Shown here in pieces: positions 8,699 through 18,178 of a stretch of 18,189 bases of DNA. The DNA comes from CAWEHT01 sp963808455 (GTDB lineage: Bacteria > Chloroflexota > Anaerolineae > CG2-30-64-16): the NCBI GenBank assembly GCA_963808455.1, contig CAWEHT010000355.1:1-18189 (forward strand), given 5' to 3'. Both the position numbers and the translations under genes were made by a program. The notes beneath the pieces are model-generated. The model was not told the origin of the DNA. It saw only the letters and a program-made list of their open reading frames with translations, and ran no database searches. Positions within the stretch are counted from its first letter, which is position 1. Every line of letters starts with the position of its first letter.

Positions 8699-9640
8699 AT
8701 GTGGCCAGGCGGCCGCTTCGCGAATCGGGAGCGAATTTTGGGCCTACACGACTTACATCAAAGGGAGCGTCGCTTTTCGCTCGCACTCATCCTGGTGTGC
8801 GTGACCCTGGTCGCCGAGGTGGGCGGCGGGTTGTGGACGGGCAGCCTGGCGTTGCTTTCGGACGCAGCGCACGTTTTCCTGGACATCCTGGCGCTGGCCA
8901 TGAGCTACGCTGCCGTGCGCCTCTCGGCTCGCCCTGCCGATGACCGGCATACCTATGGCTTCCACCGGCTGCAGGTCCTGGCCGCGCTGGCGAACGGCGC
9001 AACGTTGGTGCTGGTAAGCCTGGGCATCTTTCGCGAGGTCTGGCTGCGTTTGCGCAACCCCGAGCCGGTGCTGGCCGGCCCCATGCTGGTCATTGCCCTG
9101 GTCAGCCTGACAGTGAACATCGCCGTGGCCCTGGTGCTGCACACGCACGATCGTGACGACCTCAACACACAGAGCGCTTTCTTGCATGCGCTCGGCGACG
9201 CGCTTTCCTCCATCGGGGTGATCGTCGCCGGTTTGGTCATCTTGTTGACCGGCTGGCTGCCTGCCGATCCGGTGATCAGTGTGGTGATCGGGATCATCAT
9301 CGTGGTGGGCTCCGTGCGCGTGCTGCGCCAGTCAGTGCACATCCTGGCGGAAGGCACACCTGAAGGCATCACGCCCGCCGCAGTCAGCCAGTTGTTGCGG
9401 CAGGTGGCGGGCATCACCAACGTCCACGACCTCCATATCTGGACGGTCAGCCCTGGCTATGTGGCGTTGAGCGCACATGTCGTGCTGGGAGACCAGTCGC
9501 TCGCGCAGGTCGCCGAAGTGCAGCGCCAGCTGCGCCGGCTTCTTCAAGATCGGTATGGCATCGAGCACACCACCATCCAGGTCGAGTGCGACAATTGCGG
9601 GCAAGGCGCCATCAAGTGCCACGACGGTGCCTGCACGTAA
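8699..9640 (+). CDS. Cation diffusion facilitator, zinc-type (CzcD/ZitB-like)
   Basis: Inner-membrane proton-coupled divalent metal exporter of the CDF family, 313 aa. About six hydrophobic segments span roughly residues 27-190, followed by a cytoplasmic regulatory domain. The transport site has His58 and Asp62 (SDAAHVFLDI) and His163 and Asp167 (HALGDAL). This HD-HD pattern is typical of Zn(/Cd) exporters rather than Mn or Fe members. The C-terminal domain includes NVHDLHIWTVSPGYVALSAHV. The protein ends with a short Cys/His tail, CDNCGQGAIKCHDGAC, that could bind metal. The ATG at 8699 has no obvious ribosome site; a TTG at 8738 preceded by GGGAGCGAA (8727-8735) is an alternative start, removing 13 residues. 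The gene is transcribed alone, convergent with the long minus-strand cluster. Confidence 0.92.
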   Translation: MWPGGRFANRERILGLHDLHQRERRFSLALILVCVTLVAEVGGGLWTGSLALLSDAAHVFLDILALAMSYAAVRLSARPADDRHTYGFHRLQVLAALANGATLVLVSLGIFREVWLRLRNPEPVLAGPMLVIALVSLTVNIAVALVLHTHDRDDLNTQSAFLHALGDALSSIGVIVAGLVILLTGWLPADPVISVVIGIIIVVGSVRVLRQSVHILAEGTPEGITPAAVSQLLRQVAGITNVHDLHIWTVSPGYVALSAHVVLGDQSLAQVAEVQRQLRRLLQDRYGIEHTTIQVECDNCGQGAIKCHDGACT

Positions 9641-9672
9641 GTGCGGTCGCTGAACACCCCATCTGAAAGGCC

Positions 9673-11282
<1,610 letters not shown>

Positions 11283-11342
11283 CCAGAGGTCAACCTCATG
11301 CGTGCTCGGGCGGCTGGCTGCCTGCCGCGGTATCCATGGGGG

Positions 11343-12574
11343 TCAGCGGACCGTTACTGCAGCATTTGAGATCCGGCTCTCGTAGTCGTGGCCTGAAGCG
11401 TAGATCTGAATGTAGTTGATGTGCGCCGGGCGCGTGCTCTGCAGCTCGTCGAAGAGGTTGCCTGATTCGTAGGTGTACCAGGCGCCGACCGGGATCTTCT
11501 CTCCCGTCGGTTGCTTCCAGTTGCTGCTGGGGGGCAGGTCAAAATAGTAGAAGCTCTGGTACCAGTGCAGGTCTTTGCCATAGATGTCGGTGTAGAAGAG
11601 GTCGATCATCACCGGATACTCGGAGCTTTCATAGCCGCCGCCGGGGACGCTTTGCTGGAGCAACTGGAGATCGAGGCTTACCACGAGCGATTCGTAGCCC
11701 TGTACATCCCGGTCCAATTCCTGCCTGATGCCGACCATGTTCGGCACGTCGTCTTCCCTCTGGCGCAGAAAGTGTACGACTTTTTGGTCGCCGTTGGCTT
11801 CCACCGTGGCCACGCCCGGCTCGCCACGCCCGGCCTCGATGTCCTTCACCAGCTGCCAGGCCGTCAGGCTATCATCGAAGGTGCCGTTGGCCACGAGGTT
11901 GAGGGCGGAAGGCACCGGCAATTCGGGGGGGGCGCCCGATTGGATGCTCACACGCTGTTCGTTGCCAGCGGTGACGAGGGCTGACTGCGCCAGGACCTGG
12001 GCCGTGCCAGATCGGGTTGTCACGGTGGTGACATTGCGTTCGTCCAGTTCCACGATATAGGTTCCCGGGCTGAGGGTGATCTGAGCTCCCGGCGTGTCTA
12101 CCTCCAGCGCAATGGGCCGGCCGCTCGTGCGCGCGTTGGCAATGGCAATGCGGCCGGCCTGCAGCCCAAGTATGATTTGCACAGGTTCCACACCCCATTT
12201 GTAGCGTGGCCGGCTGGCCCGCTTCAGGAGCACCACGGTGTTCTGGAAGAGCTGCGTAGTGAGTGCGACCTGGCTGTTGGCTCCTGGAGCGGGGACGACG
12301 AGCAGCGCGGTATCGCTCGCGCCGGTCGTGATCGAGCTGCTTTCGGGCACGGGGAGCGGTTGGGTGGTGACCGCGGTCGGCTGGTCCTTATCGGAGGTGC
12401 GTAATTGCACTGTGCCGGCGAGCGCGGTCACGTCAGGTCGCAGCGCGATTCCGTCGCATGCAGCACGTAATTGCGGGCAAGGAGCGGCACCGCGACCGAG
12501 CACAGCGAACACAGAAAGAAGCTGAGGATCAAGATCGTCCACGCTGTTCGTTGCGGACTCCTGCGCCATCGCAT
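11343..12574 (-). CDS. Membrane-anchored FecR-like protein with C-terminal beta-sandwich domain (apparent frameshift)
   Basis: The ATG at 12574 begins MRWRRSPQRTAW followed by a hydrophobic segment (ILILSFFLCSLCSVAVPLLA), an N-terminal signal anchor. The frame must then change between 12431 and about 12470 (one base missing) to enter the rest of the protein. The next part is FecR-like: an export-side beta-rich domain with ALAGTVQLRTSD and TYIVELDERNVTTVTTRSGTAQVLA. The C-terminal half starts NLVANGTFDDSLTAWQ, the opening of carbohydrate-binding-like beta-sandwich modules (CBM4/9 style), and is rich in Tyr and Trp. Corrected length is about 410 aa. It lies 15 bases after the TPR gene and just before the GT39 gene, suggesting a cell-envelope role with both. 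Domain calls come from motif-level resemblance only. Confidence 0.65.
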
Positions 12575-12588
12575 CGAGGCAGGTCCTG

Positions 12589-13129
12589 TCAGATATCCCC
12601 GCGCCGCAGTCGGTCAAGGTAGTGACACCGCGTCTCGGTCGTTCGGGTCGGTTTCCAGAGCCTTGTGAAAGTGGGCAGCGGCGCGGTGGAAGTCTTTCCT
12701 TTCTATGTAGATCAGGCCCAGGTTGTAGTGCACATGGGGCACGTGGGGATCCAGCGCCAGCGCCAGTCCGTAGGCAGCGATGGCGCGGTCCTGGTGCTCG
12801 GCGCTGGCCAACGGCAGCTTGCCGAGGTAAGCCGCCGCCAGGTTGGTCCAAACCATGACGTTATCCGGCTCCAGCAGGGTCGCGGCCTCCAGGATGGGCA
12901 CGGCCTGAGCGAACTTGCCTTGCAATATGTACGCGCCCCCCAGGTTGATAGCCCCCGGCACATTGTGCGGGTCGAGCTCGCGTGCCGCGAGGAGCTTCGT
13001 CGCGGCCTCGCCCGGGCGCTTGGCCGCCAACAGGCGCGCCCCGTCGGCGATAAGTTGGCACGCGCTCTCCATGGCATCATCTGGGCGTTCGGTCTCGGGG
13101 GGTGCGCCAGGATCGCCAGCCCGGCTCAT
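12589..13129 (-). CDS. TPR-repeat protein (apparent frameshift near 12622-12628)
   Basis: Soluble-looking 179-aa protein made of tetratricopeptide repeats, which bind partner proteins. At least three TPR units are visible: AINLGGAYILQGKFAQAVPILEAA, a WTNLAAAYLGKL unit with an insertion, and HYNLGLIYIERKDFHRAAAHFHKAL. The ATG at 13129 follows GAGGGG with 8-base spacing; an in-frame GTG at 13177 would add 16 residues. The open frame ends at an early stop after DRDAVSLP. Removing one base in the TGT of 12622-12628 gives DRDAVHYLDRLRRGDI and a stop at 12589, 15 bases before the next gene, a natural operon junction. The partner is unknown; the neighbours suggest an envelope-associated complex. Confidence 0.75.
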
Positions 13130-13130
13130 A

Positions 13131-13210
13131 GGCAAGGCCCCTCGCCCGCTGGGGGCGTAGGACGAGGGCCGGGCCACCGATGACCCCGACGGGCAGGGCC
13201 CCTCGCCCGC
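13131..13210. repeat. Near-identical 19-bp direct repeats around the TPR gene start
   Basis: 13131-13149 and 13192-13210 differ at one base and share GGCCCCTCGCCCGC. The first copy includes the ribosome site of the TPR gene (GAGGGGCC on the minus strand). The second lies in the gap between the HEAT and TPR genes. They may be a local duplication of a leader segment. Confidence 0.6.
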
Positions 13211-13249
13211 AGGGCGCGCATGCTTCGGGTTGCGAGTTGCGGCCGCGTT

Positions 13250-14293
13250 TCATTCATCATCGAGCCAGTCTATTTCGCCCTCGTCATAATCGTAAATCTC
13301 ACCGTCAGCAGCGTCGCCGGTGCCGCCGTCCTCGGGCTCAGCCGCGTCGGCATGCCGCACGTTGAGATCGAACAGGCTGTCGCTGACCCCGCCGCTGTTG
13401 AAGTCGAGCACCTGGAGCGCCTCTCCCGCGGCCCTGGCCTGGGCGGGGTCCGGATCGCGCTCTGCCTGCTGCAAAGCACGCCTGGCGGCAGGTCCGCCAA
13501 TCTCACCGAGAGCGACTGTGGCAGCCTGGCGCACCTCGGCATCGGGATCATTGAGCGCGCGGATCAACGACGGCACGGCAGGGGCGAGAGCCAGTTCACC
13601 CGCCGCCACAGCGGCCGCTCGGCGCATCGCCGGCTCGGCGCTCGCCAGCTCTTCGAGCACGAACCTGGCCCAGTAGCGATCGGCGGTGCGGCCCATGGCC
13701 AGCACTGCGCTCTGGCGCAGGAGAATATCGTCGTCATAATACGCGAGATGGATCAGCTCGCGCAGATCGCCGGCGTCCGCGTAGGCCAGCCCTTCCAACG
13801 CCCTGCGGCGCACTTCCGCCGGCTCCCCGGCGCGTTGCCAGGCGCTGCGCAGCGCCTGCTCGGCCCGCTCTGCCGGCCCTTCGGCTATGTCGCCCAACGC
13901 TCCCAACAGGACGAAGCGGCCGAGCGACAGGGCGGCAGCCGCTCGCACCTCGGGCACGGGATCGTTGCTGGCGAGGACCGCCAGCGGCTCGACCAGGCTC
14001 GGGCGGTCATCTTCCCAGAGTCCGTTTATGGCCAGCGTGCGCACCTGTGAGTCGGGGTCGTGTAAGACCTCGCGCAGGATGGCGTAGAAATTGAGGTGGA
14101 TGTTGGCCTCGGCCCCTTCGACCAGGGCGCGGACTAAGTCCAGGCGCCGGCGTGGGCTCAAGCTGGCCCAGGCGGCCCGAAAGGTTTCGGCCTGGCGGCG
14201 CGGCATGTCGGACAAGGCCGTGAGGCTCGCGGCTGCGATCGGCCGGCTCTCATCGGCCAGCCGTTGAAGGGCGTGTGCTAAATCCTCTGCCAT
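13250..14293 (-). CDS. HEAT-repeat protein with acidic C terminus
   Basis: A 347-aa intact gene. The body consists of repeated helical HEAT/PBS-lyase-type units, for example VRTLAINGLWEDD, VRAAAALSLGRF, LLRQSAVLAMGRTADRYW, MRRAAAVAAGELALAPAVPSL and VRQAATVALGEIGGPAARRAL. They give a superhelical scaffold for protein interaction. The last 40 residues are strongly acidic (DGEIYDYDEGEIDWLDDE). There is no signal peptide or membrane segment. The ATG at 14293 has only a weak purine-rich ribosome site (AGAGATA). It lies 37 bases downstream of the zinc-ribbon/LysM gene and precedes the TPR gene, so it is probably in the same transcript. PBS-lyase-type HEAT repeats occur in many bacterial scaffold proteins; function is not predictable. 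Confidence 0.85.
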   Translation of the reverse strand: MAEDLAHALQRLADESRPIAAASLTALSDMPRRQAETFRAAWASLSPRRRLDLVRALVEGAEANIHLNFYAILREVLHDPDSQVRTLAINGLWEDDRPSLVEPLAVLASNDPVPEVRAAAALSLGRFVLLGALGDIAEGPAERAEQALRSAWQRAGEPAEVRRRALEGLAYADAGDLRELIHLAYYDDDILLRQSAVLAMGRTADRYWARFVLEELASAEPAMRRAAAVAAGELALAPAVPSLIRALNDPDAEVRQAATVALGEIGGPAARRALQQAERDPDPAQARAAGEALQVLDFNSGGVSDSLFDLNVRHADAAEPEDGGTGDAADGEIYDYDEGEIDWLDDE

Positions 14294-14330
14294 GGTATAT
14301 CTCTAGAGACCCCGCCTGGATGGGTAGCGG

Positions 14331-15644
14331 TCACGGCTGCCCACTGGGCGCCGGAATCTGCAATTCTTGGCCAACCTGGAGCATCGCATCCACATCGAGG
14401 CCGTTGGCCTGCACGATCGTTTGCGAGTCCATGCCAAAGCGGACGCCGATACTGCCGAGCGTATCTCCCGCCTGTACCTGGTAGGTCGTCATTTTCCCGG
14501 CCGCGGTTGTCGTTGGCGTGGCCTGGGATGATTCGGGGGCGGGCAGGCGCAGCTGCTGCCCCAGTTGGAGGGACGTTTCGTCGGTTATGCCATTCAGCGT
14601 GGCAATCTGTTGCCAGTCGGTGCCTGTGGCCACACCTATTTCCATGAGGGTGTCGCCGGCCTGGACTGTGTAGTAGCGGGCTGCCTGCGCGGTGGGCGCG
14701 GGAGTCCGGGCGGCCGCCGCTGAGGTGGATGTGAGCGATGCCGCGGCGGCGATGGCGCTGGCAGTCGAAGTCATGGTAGGCGTCGCGGTCAAGGTGACGC
14801 TCGCGCTCGAGGTGATGGCGGGCGTGACCGTCAGCGTGACGCTCGCGCTGGAGGTGATGGCAGGCGTCGCGGTCTGCGTGACACGCGCGCTGGAGGTGAT
14901 GGCGGGCGTGGCCGTCAGGGTCACGCTCGCGCTGGACGTCAACGTAGGCATCGCAGCGGGGGTGGCGCTCGCGGTGGGAGTGAGGGAGGGCTTCGCAGCT
15001 GGCGTAGCGCTCGCGGTGGGAGTGACGGCGGGTTTCGCGGTGCGCGTGGTCGTCGGGCCGGTAGTCGTTGGCGTGCTGGAGACGCCAACCGTGGCGACCA
15101 TGGTCGGGGCCGTGGGCCCGGCAATAGCGGTGGCCACCTCCGCGGCGAGCATATCGGAGCCCTGGGCGGATGCGAGAGTCATCGACGGCGGCTCTCCGGC
15201 GGTGGATGAGACGGCGTTCGTGAGGGAAAGGGCCGGCGTGATGGGCGAGGTGAAGAAAGACGCGGGCACGGCGCCCGAGGTTGCCGAGCCGGGAGAGCCG
15301 GCCGGCTGGACGGTACCGGGAGGCAATTCAGGAAGCTCCACCAATTCCATCAGGCTGTTCTGCAGGTGCGACATATCCTGCGCGGCGGCGCGAAGCGGCA
15401 GGCGGCCCACGCCCCAATAGAAAACCAGGACGAGCGCTGCGGCGCCCAGGAACCACAGGCCCAAGGGTGGGCCTATAGGCTTCATTTGCCGCCCGCAATG
15501 GGGGCAGAGTCTGAGCTCGATCGGCGAGCGCCGGTGACAATGTGCACAGCGCACCGATTGCGTCTGGCGCCGTTGCCGGGCTCCACATTCGGGGCAGATC
15601 AAAGTGCCCTGTGATAGCCGCGCTCCACAGCGTTTACAGTACAT
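14331..15644 (-). CDS. Zinc-ribbon, membrane-anchored protein with Thr/Ala/Pro repeats and two LysM domains
   Basis: A 437-aa protein. Residues 1-52 hold two zinc ribbons: CKRC (3-6) with CPEC (17-20), and CAHC (33-36) with CPHC (47-50). A single membrane segment (about 61-77) follows. Next is a long low-complexity Thr/Ser/Ala/Pro region containing seven tandem 14-residue repeats (204-301), likely an extended and possibly glycosylated stalk outside the cell. Two LysM domains end the protein (about 324-368 and 386-432), each beginning with a TVQAGDTL or QVQAGDTL motif; LysM binds N-acetylglucosamine-containing polymers such as peptidoglycan. The topology would be zinc ribbons inside and LysM outside. 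The ATG at 15644 has a GAGGAAG site 8 bases upstream. It lies 65 bases after the M50 protease gene. The gene is intact and no enzymatic domain is seen. Confidence 0.88.
   Translation of the reverse strand: MYCKRCGARLSQGTLICPECGARQRRQTQSVRCAHCHRRSPIELRLCPHCGRQMKPIGPPLGLWFLGAAALVLVFYWGVGRLPLRAAAQDMSHLQNSLMELVELPELPPGTVQPAGSPGSATSGAVPASFFTSPITPALSLTNAVSSTAGEPPSMTLASAQGSDMLAAEVATAIAGPTAPTMVATVGVSSTPTTTGPTTTRTAKPAVTPTASATPAAKPSLTPTASATPAAMPTLTSSASVTLTATPAITSSARVTQTATPAITSSASVTLTVTPAITSSASVTLTATPTMTSTASAIAAAASLTSTSAAAARTPAPTAQAARYYTVQAGDTLMEIGVATGTDWQQIATLNGITDETSLQLGQQLRLPAPESSQATPTTTAAGKMTTYQVQAGDTLGSIGVRFGMDSQTIVQANGLDVDAMLQVGQELQIPAPSGQP
14742..15035 (-). repeat. Seven tandem 42-bp coding repeats (14-aa units)
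   Basis: Inside the LysM protein, seven 14-residue units follow one another, from KPAVTPTASATPAA through TPAITSSASVTLTA to TPTMTSTASAIAAA. The middle copies are nearly identical. The 42-base periodicity is in frame, so copy number can change without breaking the gene. Such repeats usually form variable-length stalks. Confidence 0.85.
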
Positions 15645-15708
15645 GCCGGATTCTTCCTCAGCCTCGGACTTGCGAGCGTGTTGCCTGGCTCATCCAGGGA
15701 TTCTGCCG

Positions 15709-16806
15709 TCAGTGCGGTGTGATCGAAGGAAAAGTCCCTGTGACCAGCGACGTTACCTCGCTGACCGTGAGCATCGCCACCAGGATCAGTAACACCCCCA
15801 GGCCGATCAGATGGACGATCCCTTCTTGCATCGGCTCGATGCGCTTGCGCCGCACGGCCTCAACGATCACGAAGAGCAAGCGGCCGCCGTCGAGGCCGGG
15901 GATCGGCAACAGGTTGGTCAGCCCGAGGGCCGTGCTCAGGGCGCCCATGAAGGACAGGATCGGCTTGATCGAATCGACCGCGATGGAAGAACGGACAACC
16001 TGGCCGGTGACGGCGGCAATGCCCACCGGGCCCATAAAACCTGCATCGGCGATCGGTTTGCCCGCGCGGATCAGCGCTGCCGGTATCGAGAAGGTCAGAG
16101 CAATCAGGGCCGCTGTTTGCTCGAAGCCGAAGGCCACGGCTTCCGGTAGCGTCACGGGGCGCTCGGGAGGCGGCGCGATGGCCACGCCCAGGGCGCCCTC
16201 GCCGGCAGGCGGCTGGACGCGCGGGATGATGCTCAAAGTGAGCGTGTGCCAGGCGCCATTGGCCTGGCGCTCGACCTCGTAGCTTGCCGGGCGGCCCAGG
16301 TTGGCCTGGGTCAGTTGCTGTAGAGCAGAGAAGTCGGTCACAGGCTGGCCATTGACGGCGACGATCTTGTCTCCGACGTTGAGCCCTGCCAGGCTGGCCG
16401 GCGATCCGGCGGATAGGCCCTGGATGACGGCGCCTGTCTCCTTGCTCTGGTCGGGCAGGCCGGTCAGCGCGACCCAAACGCTGAACAGCACGACGGCCAG
16501 CAACAGGTTCATGGCTGGCCCGGCCAGCAACGTGGCCGTGCGAGCGAGCTTGGGGGCGGCAGCCATGCTGCCCGCCTGGCTGGGATCATCTTCCCCTCGC
16601 AGGCGAACGAAGCCTCCGAAGGGGATGGCATTGATGCTATAGACCGTCCCATCGCGCTCGCCGAGCGTGATCAGGCGTGGTGGAAAACCGAAGCCAAATT
16701 CCTCGACGACGATGTGATTGCGTTTGGCGACGATGAAGTGGCCGAACTCGTGCACAAAGACCAGAATGCTCATCACTACGATAAACGACACAACTGTCAA
16801 CGCCAT
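15709..16806 (-). CDS. rseP: RseP-like M50 site-2 zinc metalloprotease (RIP)
   Basis: Polytopic intramembrane protease that cleaves membrane-bound regulators or signal-peptide remnants. The zinc motif HEFGH lies in the first membrane helix (residues 19-23 from the ATG at 16806) and the third zinc ligand in the PIPGLDGGRLLF segment (about 300-312). A single PDZ domain lies between them (about 123-196; SPASLAGLNVGDKIVAVNGQPV); many Gram-negative RseP proteins have two. The 365-aa length fits single-PDZ members in Gram-positives and Chloroflexota. I take the ATG at 16806 with site AGAGG, since an upstream in-frame start would overlap the promoter. The gene is intact. It lies just downstream of isopentenyl phosphate kinase; no anti-sigma substrate is encoded nearby, although the FecR-like and LysM membrane proteins are possible partners. 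Confidence 0.93.
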   Translation of the reverse strand: MALTVVSFIVVMSILVFVHEFGHFIVAKRNHIVVEEFGFGFPPRLITLGERDGTVYSINAIPFGGFVRLRGEDDPSQAGSMAAAPKLARTATLLAGPAMNLLLAVVLFSVWVALTGLPDQSKETGAVIQGLSAGSPASLAGLNVGDKIVAVNGQPVTDFSALQQLTQANLGRPASYEVERQANGAWHTLTLSIIPRVQPPAGEGALGVAIAPPPERPVTLPEAVAFGFEQTAALIALTFSIPAALIRAGKPIADAGFMGPVGIAAVTGQVVRSSIAVDSIKPILSFMGALSTALGLTNLLPIPGLDGGRLLFVIVEAVRRKRIEPMQEGIVHLIGLGVLLILVAMLTVSEVTSLVTGTFPSITPH

Positions 16807-16825
16807 ACAGAACCTCTTCTGGAAC

Positions 16826-16854
16826 ATTATACTCAGCGCGCCAACATCTGGCAA
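16826..16854 (-). promoter_or_regulatory. Sigma70-type promoter of the M50 protease gene
   Basis: On the minus strand TTGCCA (16854-16849) and a perfect TATAAT (16831-16826) have a 17-base spacer. Start near 16819 leaves only about 13 nt of leader before the ATG at 16806, enough for the ribosome site. It sits between IPK (stop at 16875) and the protease, giving an internal start for the downstream genes. Confidence 0.75.
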
Positions 16855-16874
16855 CCCGTGAGCGTTGGCGCCGG

Positions 16875-17713
16875 TCAGGTTGCCTGGATGCGGGTGCCGG
16901 CCTGAGATGCCGGATCAACCAGCACCGACCGGAGCAGATCCGGAACCAGCCCGGATATGATCTGCACCACGGTCGGGGCCGGCATGCTGTTGAGCAAATT
17001 CACCATTTCAGATACTTTGGTGAGCATGCCGCCGGTCACGTCAACACCGCGCGAGCCGCCGAGGGCGGGCACGAGTTGGCCGAGGGTTGTGGGCGTGATC
17101 GCGGGGATCAAGTCGCCGCCCGTGCCTGCCGCCGGATCGGCGGTGAAGACGCCGGGCACTTCGCCGGCGAGCACGATGCGCCGGGGCAGAAGGCGGGGGG
17201 CGAGCCAGCCAAGATCTGCTCCGTGGACACGATGGTCCCGCCCTGCTCGACATCAAGCGCTACGTCCCCATAGACGAGGGGCACCAGACCGTGCTCCAGC
17301 GCAGCGGTGAGCGGCCGCTCGTCCATCGACGTCAACAACCCACCGCGACACGAGGCGGAGGCCGAAGGTTGGAGCGGCAAGACGTGGACGCCGGCATCCC
17401 ACAAGGCATCGACGACCTGGCGGTCCAGCTGTGCTGCAGCCCGAGCCGTTTCGGCGTAGCCGCGCCAATCTTCGAGAGAATGCACGCCACGGCGCGTGCC
17501 ATGTCGCTGGGCCACTACATGGCCAAAAGAACCGCTACCGTGCCCGAGCAGCAGCCGCATGCCGGGCCGGTCGGCGAGCGCACTGGCGAGCTCGTGGGAT
17601 AGGCGCAGCAGCACATCCGGGCGTACTGTCAGCGCACGGGTCTTGTCGGTTACCAGCGAGCCGCCCAGCTTCACGAAGACGAGTTCGGCCCCAAAGAAAC
17701 CGTCGTCAGCCAA
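16875..17713 (-). CDS. Isopentenyl phosphate kinase (apparent frameshift near 17195-17200)
   Basis: Amino-acid-kinase-fold enzyme that phosphorylates isopentenyl phosphate to IPP, the last step of archaeal-type mevalonate pathways. The N-terminal part has VKLGGSLVTDK and GHGSGSFGHVVA; the His of GSFGH is the family-specific residue implicated in catalysis. LQPSASA and VPLVYGDVALD follow, as in archaeal IPKs. After the G6 run at 17195-17200 the frame changes (one base seems missing) and continues RIVLAGEVPGVFTADP, GVDVTGGMLTKVSEMVNL and a final GTRIQAT. Corrected length is about 279 aa, against roughly 245-265 for archaeal enzymes. The TTG at 17713 is preferred, with AAGGGAG 9 bases upstream; a TTG at 17740 would add 9 residues. 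It follows the aconitase X small subunit by 65 bases. The two halves match the same family in order. Confidence 0.9.
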
Positions 17714-17778
17714 GAAGGCGTTCTCCCTTCGATCAGGCAACGAGGGGCAACGAGACGTGGGCCGGCCAATCCGGGCCC

Positions 17779-18178
17779 CTATTCCCTGCCGACCTTGATG
17801 GTGTCGCCTTGGACGACGACCCAGTCACCATCATGGATGGCCGACAGGTCGATCTGATCGACCATCGGGATGCCGGCAAGGATGGCGCCGACGGCGACTA
17901 TGGCTTCGCTGTGGCTGTTGATCATGGCAGCCGGGCCGCACCCGCCGCGGCCCAGGCGCAAGATGGTGTACGAGCCCACGGTGCTGCCCTTCCCTGTCGG
18001 AAACACGAGGATGGTCCCCGCTATAGATTTGCCTGAGGGATGTCCTGGCTCGATGACGACGCCGGTGTCGGGTGCTACACTGCCCAGAAAGCCGATCGGG
18101 GCTGGCGAAATCAGGGGCCAGCCCTTCTGCGCAGCCCTCGCAAATCGTCCGGCCCTGCAAGGTGATGGTTTCAGCCAT
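17779..18178 (-). CDS. Aconitase X small subunit, DUF126 swivel domain (apparent frameshift at 18114-18117)
   Basis: Small (swivelling-domain) subunit of an aconitase X hydrolyase. In archaea this subunit and a DUF521 large subunit form phosphomevalonate 5-phosphate dehydratase, making trans-anhydromevalonate 5-phosphate; other members are cis-3-hydroxyproline dehydratases. The ATG at 18178 opens MAETITLQGRTICEGCAEG. One extra base in the GGGG run at 18114-18117 breaks the frame; once removed, it continues ALISPAPIGFLGSVAPDTGVV and GKSIAGTILVFPTGKGSTVGSY. The product ends PAAMINSHSEAIVAVGAILAGIPMVD and, after more residues, at a stop at 17779. Total is about 132 aa, the normal size. GKGSTVGS matches the conserved Ser/Gly loop. 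A TGA at 18189-18187 may be the stop of the large-subunit gene, just outside the window. Adjacent IPK favours the mevalonate role. Confidence 0.85.

Noticed and set aside
12575..12851. N-terminal extension of the FecR-like protein in the long open frame reaching 12851
   Set aside because: This segment is out of frame with, and overlaps, the TPR gene; the true N terminus is the signal anchor starting at 12574 in another frame.
14742..15035. CRISPR-like array
   Set aside because: The 42-bp units are contiguous with no spacers, in frame, and encode degenerate protein repeats.
14692..15420. Plus-strand frame encoding a repetitive Val/Ala-rich protein
   Set aside because: It reads the complement of the 42-bp repeats of the LysM gene; the minus frame has the zinc ribbons and LysM domains.
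17779..18178. cis-3-hydroxyproline dehydratase small subunit
   Set aside because: The same DUF126 fold occurs in that enzyme, but the adjacent IPK favours phosphomevalonate dehydratase; kept as an alternative only.
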